From Lithodes maja (Eukaryota > Arthropoda > Malacostraca > Decapoda > Lithodidae): 64,000 nucleotides of DNA. The number at the start of each line of letters is the position of its first letter. Within the stretch, counting starts at the first letter, position 1. The stretch lies in assembly GCA_037953745.1 (NCBI GenBank), contig JBAKBP010000699.1, positions 186,001 through 250,000 on the forward strand, read 5' to 3'. Shown in pieces: positions 32,995 through 44,081 of the stretch. Made by a program: the position numbers and the translations under genes. The notes below the pieces were generated by a model. It had not been told where the DNA came from. It did not search any database and saw nothing but the letters and a program-made list of their open reading frames with translations.

Positions 32995-33885
32995 TTGATT
33001 CGGTCGGACCTTTCCACATGTTGCAAGGTCCAACTTAATCGTCAGGTTATTAGTGGTCAACAGGTGGATCTACATGCCTTTTCTGATGCTATTAATAGTG
33101 CGTACGGTACTGCCATATACATATGCAATGGTAGTGAAGCGACACTGGCTATAGCGAAGGCCAAAGTAGCCCCTATAAAGAAGATTACAGTTCCTAAATT
33201 AGAACTTACTGCATTGCTTCTGTCTGCTCGTCTCATAAAGTTTACACTGGATGCTTATGCAGACATACTACAGATTAATAACGTCTATGTCTGGAGCGAC
33301 AGTCAAATAGCGCTTTCATGGGTACACAGCCAGAAAGTGTTACCTGTTTATGTTTCTAATCGCACTGATGAGATACATAACTTAGTTCCTACAGCTAAAT
33401 TTCGCTATGTGAGCACGAGGGATAACCCCAGTGACATAATTTCCCGGGGGATCTCGGCGCAACAGTTTATGTCGTCCTCTATTTGGTGGCATGGACCTCC
33501 ATGGCTTATATCTCCAACTGAATGGCCTCAGGATTTCAGGGAATGCATATCTGATCCTTGAAGTCGGCCCCAAGATGATGTGTTAAGTAGTTCGATTGTG
33601 AGTACTACACATCAGGATAACAAGTTGGTAGAGTGGGAACGTTACGGCAGCTATGATCAAGTAATACGGGTATTTGCATGGATATACCGTTTCATTAACA
33701 ACATGAGAAGTCGGGCTCACGGGTCTTTCCTTAGTGAAGATTCGAAGCATATCAGACTCCATGAATTGAGATCAGCAGAAGCGAAACTAATATGTTTAGT
33801 ACAAAGGGAATCTTATCCTACTGAACATCAAATCCTGAACAAGGAGTCAAAGGCCAAACCCTCAAACTTAATGAGGCAGCTATGA
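32995..33885 (+). pseudogene. BEL RNase H and linker
   Basis: Same frame as the RT block after TGA 32989. HAFSDAINSAYGTAIY and the YVWSDSQIALSW motif mark the RNase H core and DNPSDIISRG its end. A TGA at 33559 and another at 33883 break the frame before the integrase region. Confidence 0.8.
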
Positions 33886-33891
33886 TTATAT

Positions 33892-34739
33892 ATGGAAGGA
33901 GGCATAATTAAGTGTAGAGGCAGGATACAAAAGGTGGATATTATTGATTCTGCGAAATATCCTGTCCTCCTTAGCTCCTCTCATTTGATTACCAAACTGT
34001 TGATTCGCCAATGCCATAGAACCTGCCTACATTTTGGCGTAAATTATGTTCTGGCGTATATGCGACAACGTTGGTGGATCCCTAAGATGCGACAAGCAAT
34101 TAAAGGGATCCACAATAGCTGTACTATCTGTAAAAGATTACAGGGTAAGCCTTACTCCCCAGTTGATCTACCTCCCTTGCCTGAGTTCAGGGTACAAAGG
34201 ACTGAACCATTTCAGGTAACCGGGGTAGACTACACCGGAGCGATTCATGTTAGAGAATTGCCCGGTAATATCATAAAGGTATATGCCGTTCTATTCACAT
34301 GTGCGGTAACCAGAGCGACCTGGAACTGGACGACCTGTCCAGTGAGGGTTTTTTGCATACTCTAAGACGCTTTGCAGGCCGCAATGGTTTCCCTCAAATT
34401 ATTATGAGCGATAATGCGACTTGTTTTGTCGGGGCCTCTAAATATCTCCAGAGTTTAATGGATGACCCGCAGGTTGTGGCTACTCTCACTGGAAAGGGTT
34501 GTCAATGGAGATTTATACCAGCACGTGCACCATGGTTCGGGGCGATTTGGGAGAGAACAATCGGTATCGTCAAATCTGCCATGAAGAAGGTATTAGGAAG
34601 GGTACTGGTGACCAGACGGGAGTTGCAAACCATCTTAATAGAAATTGAGATGGCAGTCAACGACAGGCCCTTGACCTATACCTCGGCAGATGTTGATGAC
34701 CTCTTACCCATTTCGCCTTCTATGCTAACACGTGGATGA
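33892..34739 (+). pseudogene. BEL integrase
   Basis: HHCC zinc-binding region (CHRTCLHFGV... NSCTICKR, about 34010-34135). Catalytic residues lie in VTGVDYTGA (first Asp), IMSDNATCF (second Asp, about 34407) and FGAIWERTI (Glu, about 34545). A frameshift near 34310 switches to a second frame and TGA at 34737 ends the block. All three catalytic residues remain, but not in one frame. Confidence 0.85.
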
Positions 34740-35351
34740 ACCCTTAATACCTTTCCTAGATCATCCGTAAATGACGAAGATCTGCATGACCATACGTTCG
34801 GCAATATTGACGCCACACGTCGTCGCTTCGAGTATGTAAACAAGGTGTCCGACGATCTATGGAAACGGTGGACCCAAGAATATTTGCTGTCTCTTCGCGA
34901 GCGTCTCTCTAATAAGATCAAAGGGACAAATCAACGATGGCCTCGTATCGGGGATATCGTCCTGATTCATGATGAGCGTCCTAGGTTATTTTGGAAGCTT
35001 GGGAGGATTATCGATTTGTTCCAGGGCATTGATGGTCTTATAAGGGTTGCTAGAATACGAACTTCGACTGGGGTTACTACTCGCCCAGTCGTAAGGTTAT
35101 ATCCCTTGGAGCAGGATGTAGAACTGCCGGATGATCCTGGCGTCTCTACTGATACCCCTCCGCGAGAGAGTGCTAGTGACAGTGCTCCTCAAGGTGGGGC
35201 AGCTGATGATGAGAAGGATGATCCTCCTCAGGCTTCAGGTGGCGCTCGTCCCAAAAGGAGGGTGGCTATGAGTTCCGTGGATCTTTGGAGATCAAAGATC
35301 AAACAAGGTGATCTTCGACTTCGATGTCCTTTTTTTGTTCTCTGTATATAG
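34740..35351 (+). pseudogene. BEL integrase C-terminal region
   Basis: In frame with the preceding block after TGA 34737. DLWKRWTQEYLLSLRER and WPRIGDIVLIHDE.PR are typical of the BEL/Pao pol C-terminus. It ends in an acidic Pro/Ala tail at 35351, about 30 bp before the 3' LTR; GGTGGCGGG at 35370-35378 is a likely purine tract. Confidence 0.8.
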
Positions 35352-35383
35352 CTCCTGTATATCATTTTTGGTGGCGGGCAATA

Positions 35384-35959
35384 TGTCGGGAATAGGGTAA
35401 TGATCCCGACAGTTTTAGGTCCAATAGGACATTTGAATTTGGCGGTATCGTATCGCATGTACGATTTCGGCTGGTTCTTTGTGTATTGTAGTTTATTCTT
35501 AAGTATAGGTTAAATATTAACTGTAATGTATAAATATCTACATCAGCTCTAGATGTATCATGAAACCAAGTTATGGGTTATAATTATTATGAGTCGGCAG
35601 CCATATGTAATTTCGCGAAGCGATCGGACGCCGGCCCTTTAGTCTCTCAATCAACACCATATAGCCAACATCTCACCCCCCCCACCCCCCCGGCTCTGAC
35701 TCAACCCACAGTTCACCATGTGCTACAAATACTAATCTATAACAACAGTCCTACATCACCAGTCCTCTAAGCTAAGTTCATTGTATCGATATTGTATTAT
35801 GTGAACATTCCTACATGTCATGCAATTGAATTAGCCGCGTGTGGGGGACTGCATTACACCCATCGAATACCTCGTTGGTAATTATAATATAACTATTTGT
35901 GGGGATATTTCATGTACCAAGTGATATGCAATTTAACCTCTTTATCTAAATTCCCGACA
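35384..35959 (+). repeat. BEL 3' LTR (576 bp)
   Basis: Direct repeat of 28627-29197; ends TTCCCGACA followed by GTTTC (35960-35964). Confidence 0.95.
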
Positions 35960-36191
35960 GTTTCTCTAACTCGTTGCGTGTGAGGTGGGGGTGGTTAGGG
36001 GTGAGATAGTGGTCTTTGATGGCTCCAGCCTGAAGGTGAAGAGTTAACCGACGTGCAAGACGAGTCTGCGTCATACCAATATAGGAATGAGGTCCACAGT
36101 CCTCATAATTACAGGTATGTTGGTAAATGACGTGATCGTCGGTCATCGGGCTCTTTATCTTGGTGGAAGCTGGTTTGTTGCGGAGAACGAG
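35960..36191 (-). pseudogene. Penelope-like element, inverted fragment, endonuclease part
   Basis: Continuation of the inverted copy interrupted by BEL. On the minus strand it encodes LVLRNKPASTKIKSP, CNYEDCGPHSYIGMTQTRL and the region up to NELEK, matching 37141-37370. At 36191/36192 it joins head-to-head with the forward RT-containing copy. Confidence 0.85.
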
Positions 36192-36205
36192 CCCACGATT
36201 TCTTG

Positions 36206-36426
36206 GAAATTTTACGAGACGCCCCCCGGAACAACAACCACACAATCGCCTCTCTCGACGTAGAAAGCCTGTTCACCAACGTGCCAGTGGATAGGACCAT
36301 TGACATGATCTACGTCGAATTTACCATTGCCCTGATACACCAACACTGGACATCCCAGAGAAGGCCCTGAAAACACTACTGGAGCTATGTACCAAGGAGG
36401 CCCCCTTCCTTTGCCCCCGGGGCAAC
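36206..36426 (+). pseudogene. Penelope-like RT fingers, frameshifted
   Basis: 36206-36312 encodes EILRDAPRNNNHTIASLDV, ending LFTNVPVD..IDMI, the Asp-containing palm entry motif of Penelope RT. After a shift near 36312 the frame becomes that of the following ORF (LDIPEKALKTLLELCTKE, then CPRGN). Everything upstream of this in a full element is missing. Confidence 0.7.
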
Positions 36427-37698
36427 ATGTACAAGCAGATAGACGGTGTGGCGATGGGCAGCCCCCTAGGAGTTCTTTTTGCGAACTTTTTTATGGGTAC
36501 CATCGAGGAAGAGCTCCTAGCTGCCCAACGACCCGCCGTCTACTGTAGATACGTGGATGACATCTTCGTGCAAATCAAGGACCTCCACGAACTACAGGAA
36601 CTCCAGCGTAGCTTCATGACCTCCTCCGGACTTAACTTCACCTTTGAAAAATCAAACAATGGACAACTCCCCTTCCTCGACATCCTCGTAGCTCTGAACG
36701 ACCATGGGTTCAAAACCACCGTCTACATTAAACCAACTAACACAGGACAATGCCTCAACGGCGATAGTGAATGCCCCCGCCGATATCTTCTATCCTCCAT
36801 CTCCGCCTATGTAAGGAGAGCCCTCACGCACTGCTCTACTTGGGCCGACACCCACCAGGAACTAGAAAGACTATCCCAAGTTTTAGTAAATAACGGATAC
36901 TCCAACTCCGACATCTCCAGCACCATCAACCACCATCTTGAAAAATGGTACACCCAAAGCCCTCCCAACATTGACCCCCCCAATGAAATTAAGATATTCT
37001 ACTGCAATTTGATGTCCTCTGAACACAAAAATGACGAGGCCGTCTTAAAAGAAATAATCTCCAAGCATGTCCACCCAACCAACCCGGAAAACAAAATCAA
37101 ATTAATAATTTATTACAAATCCCCCAAGACCTCCAACCTCGTTCTCCGCAACAAACCAGCTTCCACCAAGATAAAGAGCCCGATGACCGACGATCACGTC
37201 ATTTACCAACATACCTGTAATTATGAGGACTGTGGACCTCATTCCTATATTGGTATGACGCAGACTCGTCTTTCACGTCGGTTAACTCTTCACCTTCAGG
37301 CTGGAGCCATCAAAGACCACTATCTCACCCCTAACCACCCCCACCTCACACGCAACGAGTTAGAGAAACACACCACCATACTCGATAAAGAAAGCGACCC
37401 AAGGAGATTACCTATACTCGAAGCATTATATATCCAAGCCTTACATCCCAACATCAACAACCAAACTCTGGACCTTCAGATCCTTCCTTCTGCCAAAAGG
37501 CACTTTCCTACATTACCTATCGCCCCCCCTCGCCCCCCGGTGCCCTTGACGCAGCCCCCCGCGCTACCTCCTTCAGCTTCGTCTTCTGCCGGCGCCACAC
37601 GTACTACGCAACTTAGGCCACGCCCCTCGACACGCAGCCAATCAGCTTCGACCCCGCCAACCGACCACCACCATCCCGCATCCAGTGCGCATGCATGA
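36427..37698 (+). CDS. Penelope-like RT plus GIY-YIG endonuclease (partial)
   Basis: 423 codons; the ATG at 36427 is internal to the protein. QIDGVAMGSPLG (residues 4-15) and catalytic YVDD (42-45; 36550-36561) are intact Penelope-type RT motifs, followed by LPFLDILV and the RRYLLSSI connection. The endonuclease has a Cys-containing HTCNYEDC segment and HSYIGMTQTRLSRR at 272-285, the GIY-YIG half with its Arg. The tail (about 370-423) is rich in Pro, Ser and Thr. RT copies RNA primed at a break made by the endonuclease. Open to TGA 37696 but lacking its N-terminus, so it is probably not active alone. Confidence 0.85.
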   Translation: MYKQIDGVAMGSPLGVLFANFFMGTIEEELLAAQRPAVYCRYVDDIFVQIKDLHELQELQRSFMTSSGLNFTFEKSNNGQLPFLDILVALNDHGFKTTVYIKPTNTGQCLNGDSECPRRYLLSSISAYVRRALTHCSTWADTHQELERLSQVLVNNGYSNSDISSTINHHLEKWYTQSPPNIDPPNEIKIFYCNLMSSEHKNDEAVLKEIISKHVHPTNPENKIKLIIYYKSPKTSNLVLRNKPASTKIKSPMTDDHVIYQHTCNYEDCGPHSYIGMTQTRLSRRLTLHLQAGAIKDHYLTPNHPHLTRNELEKHTTILDKESDPRRLPILEALYIQALHPNINNQTLDLQILPSAKRHFPTLPIAPPRPPVPLTQPPALPPSASSSAGATRTTQLRPRPSTRSQSASTPPTDHHHPASSAHA

Positions 37699-37834
37699 AG
37701 CGGTTCTATCTTTCTCTCTCCTAGAATACCCCTCCACCAATAGCAGACTTTTGCCCCCTGATTTTCGCCTCCTCTGATCCTCCACCCTCTATATATACCC
37801 TTCCTGTTTACCTTTTATATCATTCTTTCCTTAC

Positions 37835-37866
37835 TTGATAATGCTGGTTGTCCAGTGAAACGCGTC
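37835..37866 (+). ncRNA. Hammerhead-ribozyme-like motif in Penelope 3' region
   Basis: In order: TTGATAA where a hammerhead core has CUGAUGA; a 4-bp stem CTGG-TTGT-CCAG (37844-37855); GAAA (37857-37860); a palindromic ACGCGT (37860-37865); then C (37866) as candidate cleavage site. Penelope-like elements are known to carry hammerheads in their terminal repeats. Two core bases differ from consensus and stem I pairs only about 3 bp, so catalysis is doubtful. Confidence 0.4.
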
Positions 37867-38074
37867 GTATATCCTGTATCATCATGTACATTAATGTAAC
37901 CCTGTACCACCATGAATTTTGCTCATCTCATGCATCTACTTCCTGCCACCCAGCGAAAACTCATCAGAGACCAGGAAACTTTGAATAATAAAATTTCCAA
38001 CGCAGAAATTGCCATTTCTTTCAACCTCGTATGTATTAAAGAAAATTTATTACCTGGCTTTACTAACATAGATA

Positions 38075-38087
38075 TATATATATATAC

Positions 38088-38163
<76 letters not shown>
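38075..38163. repeat. (TA)n followed by (GA)n
   Basis: TA tract to 38137, then about 13 GA units; adjoins the Penelope-like 3' end. Confidence 0.9.
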
Positions 38164-38167
<4 letters not shown>

Positions 38168-38220
38168 TTGTTCCTTCTTTTTTTCATTTTTTTTCATTTT
38201 TTGTTGCTACTTCTAGATAA

Positions 38221-38453
38221 TTTCATTCAGCTCAGAAAATCCTTTCGTAGTCAATAGAATAATCGAGGTAGTATTATCATTTTTATTGATAATGGTACCT
38301 TCCTAAACTAAAATAGAATGGTTTGGTGGTGCTCAGAATGAAGCATATATTGACCGCACTTGATTGAAGGTGTTGATATCTGGCAGACATTACTACAGTT
38401 AATAGGAAGTAAATATAATGACTGTGACAAGAATTATGTGCCCATCTATGCAC
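38221..38453. other. Intergenic with one repeat J motif
   Basis: No gene. Contains a J block (tatctggcagacattactac) near 38377. Confidence 0.5.
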
Positions 38454-38697
38454 TAAAGGTGCATCCACACTGGCGACAAAACATGTCGGCAACACAAAAT
38501 ACCGGTACAACATACTGTACAGTAGTAGGCAACAACATGGTAAGTTGTTAGTGATACAGTGCTATAGACATATCACCTACACATTAGTACCAACATGTCT
38601 GCAACACTGTATCATTAACAACTTAACCAGTTGTTGCCTACTATAATTATATTTTGTGTTGCCGACATGTTTTGTCGCCAGTGTGGACGCACCTTAA
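38454..38697 (+). mobile_element. Foldback MITE H1
   Basis: 244 bp. The two halves are near inverses: AAGGTGCATCCACACTGGCG at the left and its complement at the right, ending CACCTTAA. Almost the same sequence occurs in reverse at 40132-40375, also 244 bp. TTAA is intact on the right only (left CTAA). Non-coding. Confidence 0.8.
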
Positions 38698-39733
38698 CCT
38701 AACAAGTGCGCATGGGGGTAATTGGAAACGTCCCCCTGTGCTGACGTATTTGAGGTGTTTCCGTCACTAAAATGTTCATTGTACCATTAACCCGTACAGC
38801 CCCATAGACGCGTCTGACGCGTCGGCGATGTATGTAACGCACAGCCCCAGAGACGCGCCTGGCACGTCACCCTAATTGCGCCGACCGTAACCTCAGGTGT
38901 AGCCACTCAAGAGGGCTCAGATTTGTATGGGAACTGTGTACGTATCCCACGCAACCGTGCCGATGGTTGAAAACTCTCAAAGTCCACGTGCGTGCGCGTG
39001 AGCGCGCAATAACCTGGTTTTTGGGGGTAATTGCCTTCAATTTTTTACTCTTGTAAAATGCGTTTTCGGGGGCTCTGTAGGACTTTAAGCTTTTTGAGCG
39101 GTTTTTCGTGGTTTTTCCTTCATTCCTAACCCATTCGCTATTGTTTCTGGAATAAAACCATTTTTTGAAAACCGGACGGGTTCTGGTGAACAAACATTAC
39201 AAAACTAGCCGGGGCTCCACGGGTTAATAGCATTAATACTTATCCATATGCGCCTATTAGGGGTTGATTATAAAGGTATTAACCTGAAACAACAATAAAA
39301 CGAGTGAAAACAGCGTTTGGATGGTCAAAATCGGAGATATAGCCCGCGAGTTGTATATTGTATGGGTGAGGCAAGCTGCTTTCCCGCCAATTTCCCCCAA
39401 GGCCACTGAGACACAGTCGATCGATACTCTCTCTCTCTCTCTTGCATTCGCTTGCTATCAGTGATGACCACACCCTGTAACCGGATTTCTAATGTTAGCA
39501 CGAAAATATACCTCAGAATAAGGGAATAACAGGGAAAATAGGTGATAACTGAAGGAGAGGAGGAAAGTGGGGAAGGAGGGGAGGTAGAGGACTGAGATTT
39601 TGCATGGCCCAGGGGCCAAAAAAAAAAATTTTTCGATGTCAAAAGTTGATTTTTTTTTTTCTCTGACTCTTAAGAGTCTCCTCGCAGTCCGCCGGGGGAA
39701 CTCTTAAGAGTCTCCCTGCAGTTCCCGGGTTAA
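38694..39733 (+). mobile_element. TTAA element I1, interrupted by D
   Basis: Left edge shares the TTAA that ends H1. 38698-38786 and 39228-39733 together align with 44082-44684, including 'catatgcgcctatt', 'caataaaac' and a final CTTAAGAGTCTCC block. The right end is CCCGGGTTAA. Element D sits between the two parts. Diverged and non-coding. Confidence 0.55.
38787..39227 (+). mobile_element. TTAA-flanked MITE D
   Basis: 441 bp, TTAACCCGTACAGCCCC to GGGGCTCCACGGGTTAA with inverted ends and TTAA on both sides. Closely related to element E. Contains repeated CpG-rich 'agacgcg' words. Inserted within I1. Confidence 0.7.
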
Positions 39734-40131
39734 GACGAGCATTACATGACGTTTAACTCTGACTTTGCACACCTATTTCAACATCTGGCAGAAATGATTA
39801 CTACACTAGAGAGCAACTAAATCTACACACTACAGTATACAGCTACTTGTCTGCCTACCTGTACACTAGGACGATGGTAGGGCCGGATTTAACCAAGTGA
39901 AAGTGGCTCACTTTGTAGTAGGGCAGTCAGGAAAATAAAAACTCCTATTCAGTATAATTATGTATACAGAAAAATAGTAGTGTTGCAAAGGATAAATTAC
40001 TATATAAGTATAAATATAAATATAAACATGTATAAAACAGCAAGGTATATTTGACAAGTGTTAGTTTAGTTTGGTTAAGTAATCCATGAACTCTGTGGGA
40101 ATCCTGTATACTGTATATTAGGTCTCCAGTG
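39734..40131. other. Intergenic with one repeat J motif
   Basis: No gene. A J block (ttcaacatctggcagaaatg) starts near 39777, followed by 'gtacactaggacgat' as at 24697. Confidence 0.5.
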
Positions 40132-40375
40132 TTAAGGTGCGTCCACACTGGCGACAAAACATGTCGGCAACACAAAATATAATTATAGTAGGCAACAACT
40201 GGTTAAGTTGTTAATGATACATTGTTGCAGACATGTTAGTACTAATGTGTAGGTGATATGTCTATAGCACTGTATCACTAACAACTTACCATGTTGTTGC
40301 CTACTACTGTACAGTATGTTGTACCGGTATTTTGTGTTGCCGACATGTTTTGTCGTCAGTGTGGACTCACCTTAA
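40132..40375 (-). mobile_element. Foldback MITE H2
   Basis: 244 bp, the reverse complement of H1 with few differences, TTAA on both sides (40132-40135 and 40372-40375), long inverted arms and a short unpaired centre. Confidence 0.85.
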
Positions 40376-40469
40376 CGCTCTTTGAGTAAACCCGTGGGTC
40401 CATATGTGACCACTCACTTATTTATTGTATGTATTTATAAGAGACCATAAAGCTCTCAATCAGTTACCC

Positions 40470-43357
40470 GAGAATCCACGAGTATAGATAATCAGTTAAT
40501 TATATCCAGGATACTCTGTTGTATATCTAGTCTATTTTCCATATGTATTTACCGGTGAGAACCCACGAGTATAGATAATCAGTTAATTATATCCAGGATA
40601 CTCTGTTGTATATCTAGTCTATTTTCTATATGTATTTACCGGTGAGAACCCACGAGTATAGATAATCAGTTAATTATATCCAGGATACTCTGTTGTATAT
40701 CTAGTCTATTTTCTATATGTATTTAGCGGTGAGAGCCCACGAGTATAGATAATCAGTTAATTATATCCAGGATACTCTGTTGTATATCTAGTCTATTTTC
40801 TATATGTATTTACCGGTGAGAACCCACGAGTATAGATAATCAGTTAATTATATCCAGGATACTCTGTTGTATAATTATCTAGTCTATTTTCTATATGTAT
40901 TTACCGGTGAGAACCCACGAGTATAGATAATCAGTTAATTATATCCAGGATACTCTGTTGTATATCTTGTCTATTTTCTATATGTATTTACCGGTGAGAA
41001 CCCACGAGTATAGATAATCAGTTAATTATATCCAGGATACTCTGCTGTATATCTAGTCTATTTTCTATATGTATTTACCGGTGAGAACCCACGAGTATAG
41101 ATAATCAGTTAATTATATCCAGGATACTCTGTTGTATATCTAGTCTATTTTCTATTTGTATTTACCGGTGAGAACCCACGAGTATAGATAATCAGTTAAT
41201 TATATCCAGGATACTCTGTTGTATATCTAGTCTATTTTCTATGTGTATTTACCGGTGAGAACCCACGAGTATAGATAATCAGTTAATTATATCCAGGATA
41301 CTCTGTTGTATATCTAGTCTATTTTCTATTTGTATTTACCGGTGAGCACCCACGAGTATAGATTCTCAGGTAATTATATCCAGGATACTCTGTTGTATAT
41401 CTAGTCTATTTTCTATATGTATTTACCGGTGAGAACCCACGAGTATAGATAATCAGTTAATTATATCCAGGATACTCTGTTGTATATCTAGTCTATTTTC
41501 TATATGTATTTAGCGGTGAGAGCCCACGAGTATAGATAATCAGTTAATTATATCCAGGATACTCTGTTGTATATCTAGTCTATTTTCTATATGTATTTAC
41601 CGGTGAGAACCCACGAGTATAGATAATCAGTTAATTATATCCAGGATACTCTGTTGTATAATTATCTAGTCTATTTTCTATATGTATTTACCGGTGAGAA
41701 CCCACGAGTATAGATAATCAGTTAATTATATCCAGGATACTCTGTTGTATATCTTGTCTATTTTCTATATGTATTTACCGGTGAGAACCCACGAGTATAG
41801 ATAATCAGTTAATTATATCCAGGATACTCTGCTGTATATCTAGTCTATTTTCTATATGTATTTACCGGTGAGAACCCACGAGTATAGATAATCAGTTAAT
41901 TATATCCAGGATACTCTGTTGTATATCTAGTCTATTTTCTATTTGTATTTACCGGTGAGAACCCACGAGTATAGATAATCAGTTAATTATATCCAGGATA
42001 CTCTGTTGTATATCTAGTCTATTTTCTATATGCATTTACCGGTGAGAACCCACGAGTATAGATAATCAGTTAATTATATCCAGGATACTCTGTTGTATAT
42101 CTAGTCTATTTTCTAAATGTATTTACCGGTGAGAACCCACGAGTATAGATAATCAGTTAATTATATCCAGGATACTCTGTTGTATATCTAGTCTATTTTC
42201 AATTTGTATTTACCGGTGAGAACCCACGAGTATAGATAATCAGTTAATTATATCCAGGATACTCTGTTGTATATCTAGTCTATTTTCTATGTGTATTTAC
42301 CGGTGAGAACCCACGAGTATAGATAATCAGTTAATTATATCCAGGATACTCTGTTGTATATCTAGTCTATTTTCTATTTGTATTTACCGGTGAGCACCCA
42401 CGAGTATAGATTCTCAGGTAATTATATCCAGGATACTCTGTTGTATATCTAGTCTATTTTCTATATGTATTTACCGGTGAGAACCCACGAGTATCGATAA
42501 TCAGTTAATTATATCCAGGATACTCTGTTGTATATCTAGTCTATTTTCTATTTGTATTTACCGGTGAGAACCCACGAGTATAGATAATCAGTTAATTATA
42601 TCCAGGATACTCTGTTGTATATCTAGTCTATTTTCTATTTGTATTTACCGGTGAGAACCCACCAGTATAGATAATCAGTTAATTATATCCAGGATTCTCT
42701 GTTGTATATCTAGTCTATTTTCCATATGTATTTACCGGTGAGAATCCACGAGTATAGATAATCAGTTAATTATATCCAGGATACTCTGTTGTATATATTG
42801 TATATTTTCTATATGTATTTACCGGTGAGAACCCACGAGTATAGATAATCAGTTAATTATATCCAGGATACTCTGTTGTATATCTAGTCTATTTTCTATG
42901 TGTATTTACCGGTGAGAACCCACGAGTATAGATCATCAGTTAATTATATCCAGGATACTCTGTTGTATATCTAGTCTATTTTCTATATGTATTTACCGAT
43001 GAGAACCCACGAGTATAGATAATCAGTTAATTATATCCAGGATACTCTGTTGTATATCTAGTCTATTTTCTATTTGTATTTACCGGTGAGAACCCACGAG
43101 TATAGATAATCAGTTAATTATATCCAGGATACTCTGTTGTATATCTAGTCTATTTTCTATTTGTATTTACCGGTGAGAACCCACGAGTATAGATAATCAG
43201 TTAATTATATCCAGGATACTCTGTTGTATAATTATCTATTCTATTTTCTATATGTATTTACCGGTGAGAACCCACGAGTATAGATAAACAGTTAATTATA
43301 TCCAGGATACTCTGTTGTATATCTAGTCTATTTTCTCTTTGTATTTACTGGTGAGAA
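40470..43357. repeat. 87-bp satellite array with higher-order structure
   Basis: About 33 head-to-tail units of 87 bp (for example GAGAACCCACGAGTATAG ... ATTTACCGGT), most differing by one or two bases. Variant units recur in order: a TAGCGGT unit at 40724 and 41511, a 91-bp unit with an extra ATTA at 40871 and 41658, and a GCACCC unit at 41344 and 42391. So a block of nine units (787 bp) was itself duplicated. In-frame stops occur in every unit; not coding and without spacers. Confidence 0.95.
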
Positions 43358-44081
43358 TTGTTACAATACCGTAAGTTTCCTGTCAATACGGAGTATTCCA
43401 TTTCACTTATTGGTCGTAATTGAAAACAACGTTCAAGTTCTGTATGAATTGGAAAGAAGAACTAACTCTTGTCTCAGTGCATCAATAAGTTATAGACCGA
43501 CTTTGTGGTTATGCTTTTAGGGAAGGCCAGTACCAACTAGTGTGGATCCCCGTAGTAGGTACTGCCAGTAGGCACTTCATTATTGATATTTATAAAGTAA
43601 GAGGTGTAACAATATATTTATATATATAGAGATCTACCGTATGCTCGTGTATGTAGTTGTGTATGTATTGATGTCTGTATTTGTATATGTTTTTATGTTG
43701 TTTGTCCCTGATCAAGGTATAATAAGGAGAACTCTGATGTTCCACGTGGAGTAGTATTTGAATTACTATAAACCAGTGCCTTGCCTTTTAGCTCAGATAT
43801 AAATAGACCCCACACTACCCCTCTGTATTTATAAATATTATAGTGCAACCTAGTTTCTTCATACCTGCTGTCCCTTTTGTGCTAATCACCTTAGAGTAAT
43901 TATCACCTACCTGATGAAAAGAGATTAACATCCTTTGAGAGTTCCGACTGCTAAGCCCTCCCCCTACCCCCTTTTGCCCCTGTCTGTGTGTCCGAATCTG
44001 TAAACTTGTCTCTAAACGTACACACATGTGGGTGGTGAGATCATCCCCTTTGTGCCCTATGTGACAGCTACTTACAGATCC
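43358..44081. other. Intergenic, no gene seen
   Basis: Unique-looking sequence after the satellite; no ORF above about 70 codons with plausible composition, and no RNA signature recognised. Confidence 0.5.

Larger units (their letters stand above)
28627..35959 (+). mobile_element. BEL/Pao LTR retrotransposon, decayed
   Basis: 7.3 kb, direct LTRs 28627-29197 and 35384-35959, GTTTC 5-bp duplications. The LTR edges are inverted: TGTCGGGAA...TTCCCGACA (last copy). The internal order gag, zinc knuckles, protease, RT, RNase H, integrase with HHCC and DDE and no envelope is BEL/Pao. LTRs differ at about ten substitutions plus small indels, near 2%. The coding frame has several stops and at least two frameshifts, so it is inactive. 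It inserted into an older inverted Penelope-like fragment. Confidence 0.92.
36192..38068 (+). mobile_element. Penelope-like retroelement, 5'-truncated
   Basis: Forward copy containing RT fingers and palm, a GIY-YIG endonuclease, a low-complexity C-terminus and a 3' region ending in a TA microsatellite. Its 5' edge joins an inverted 3'-half copy (36191 back through 28626 to 27951). Such partial inverted or tandem copies are a usual Penelope insertion product. A frameshift near 36312 separates the first RT motif from the rest. Confidence 0.88.

Noticed and set aside
14493..35959. Envelope gene in either LTR element
   Set aside because: No signal peptide, glycoprotein-like or transmembrane ORF between pol and the 3' LTR in the gypsy-type or BEL element.
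40470..43357. CRISPR-like regular spacing in the 87-bp array
   Set aside because: Units are contiguous and homologous throughout, with no unique spacers, and the context is a eukaryotic transposon-rich genome.
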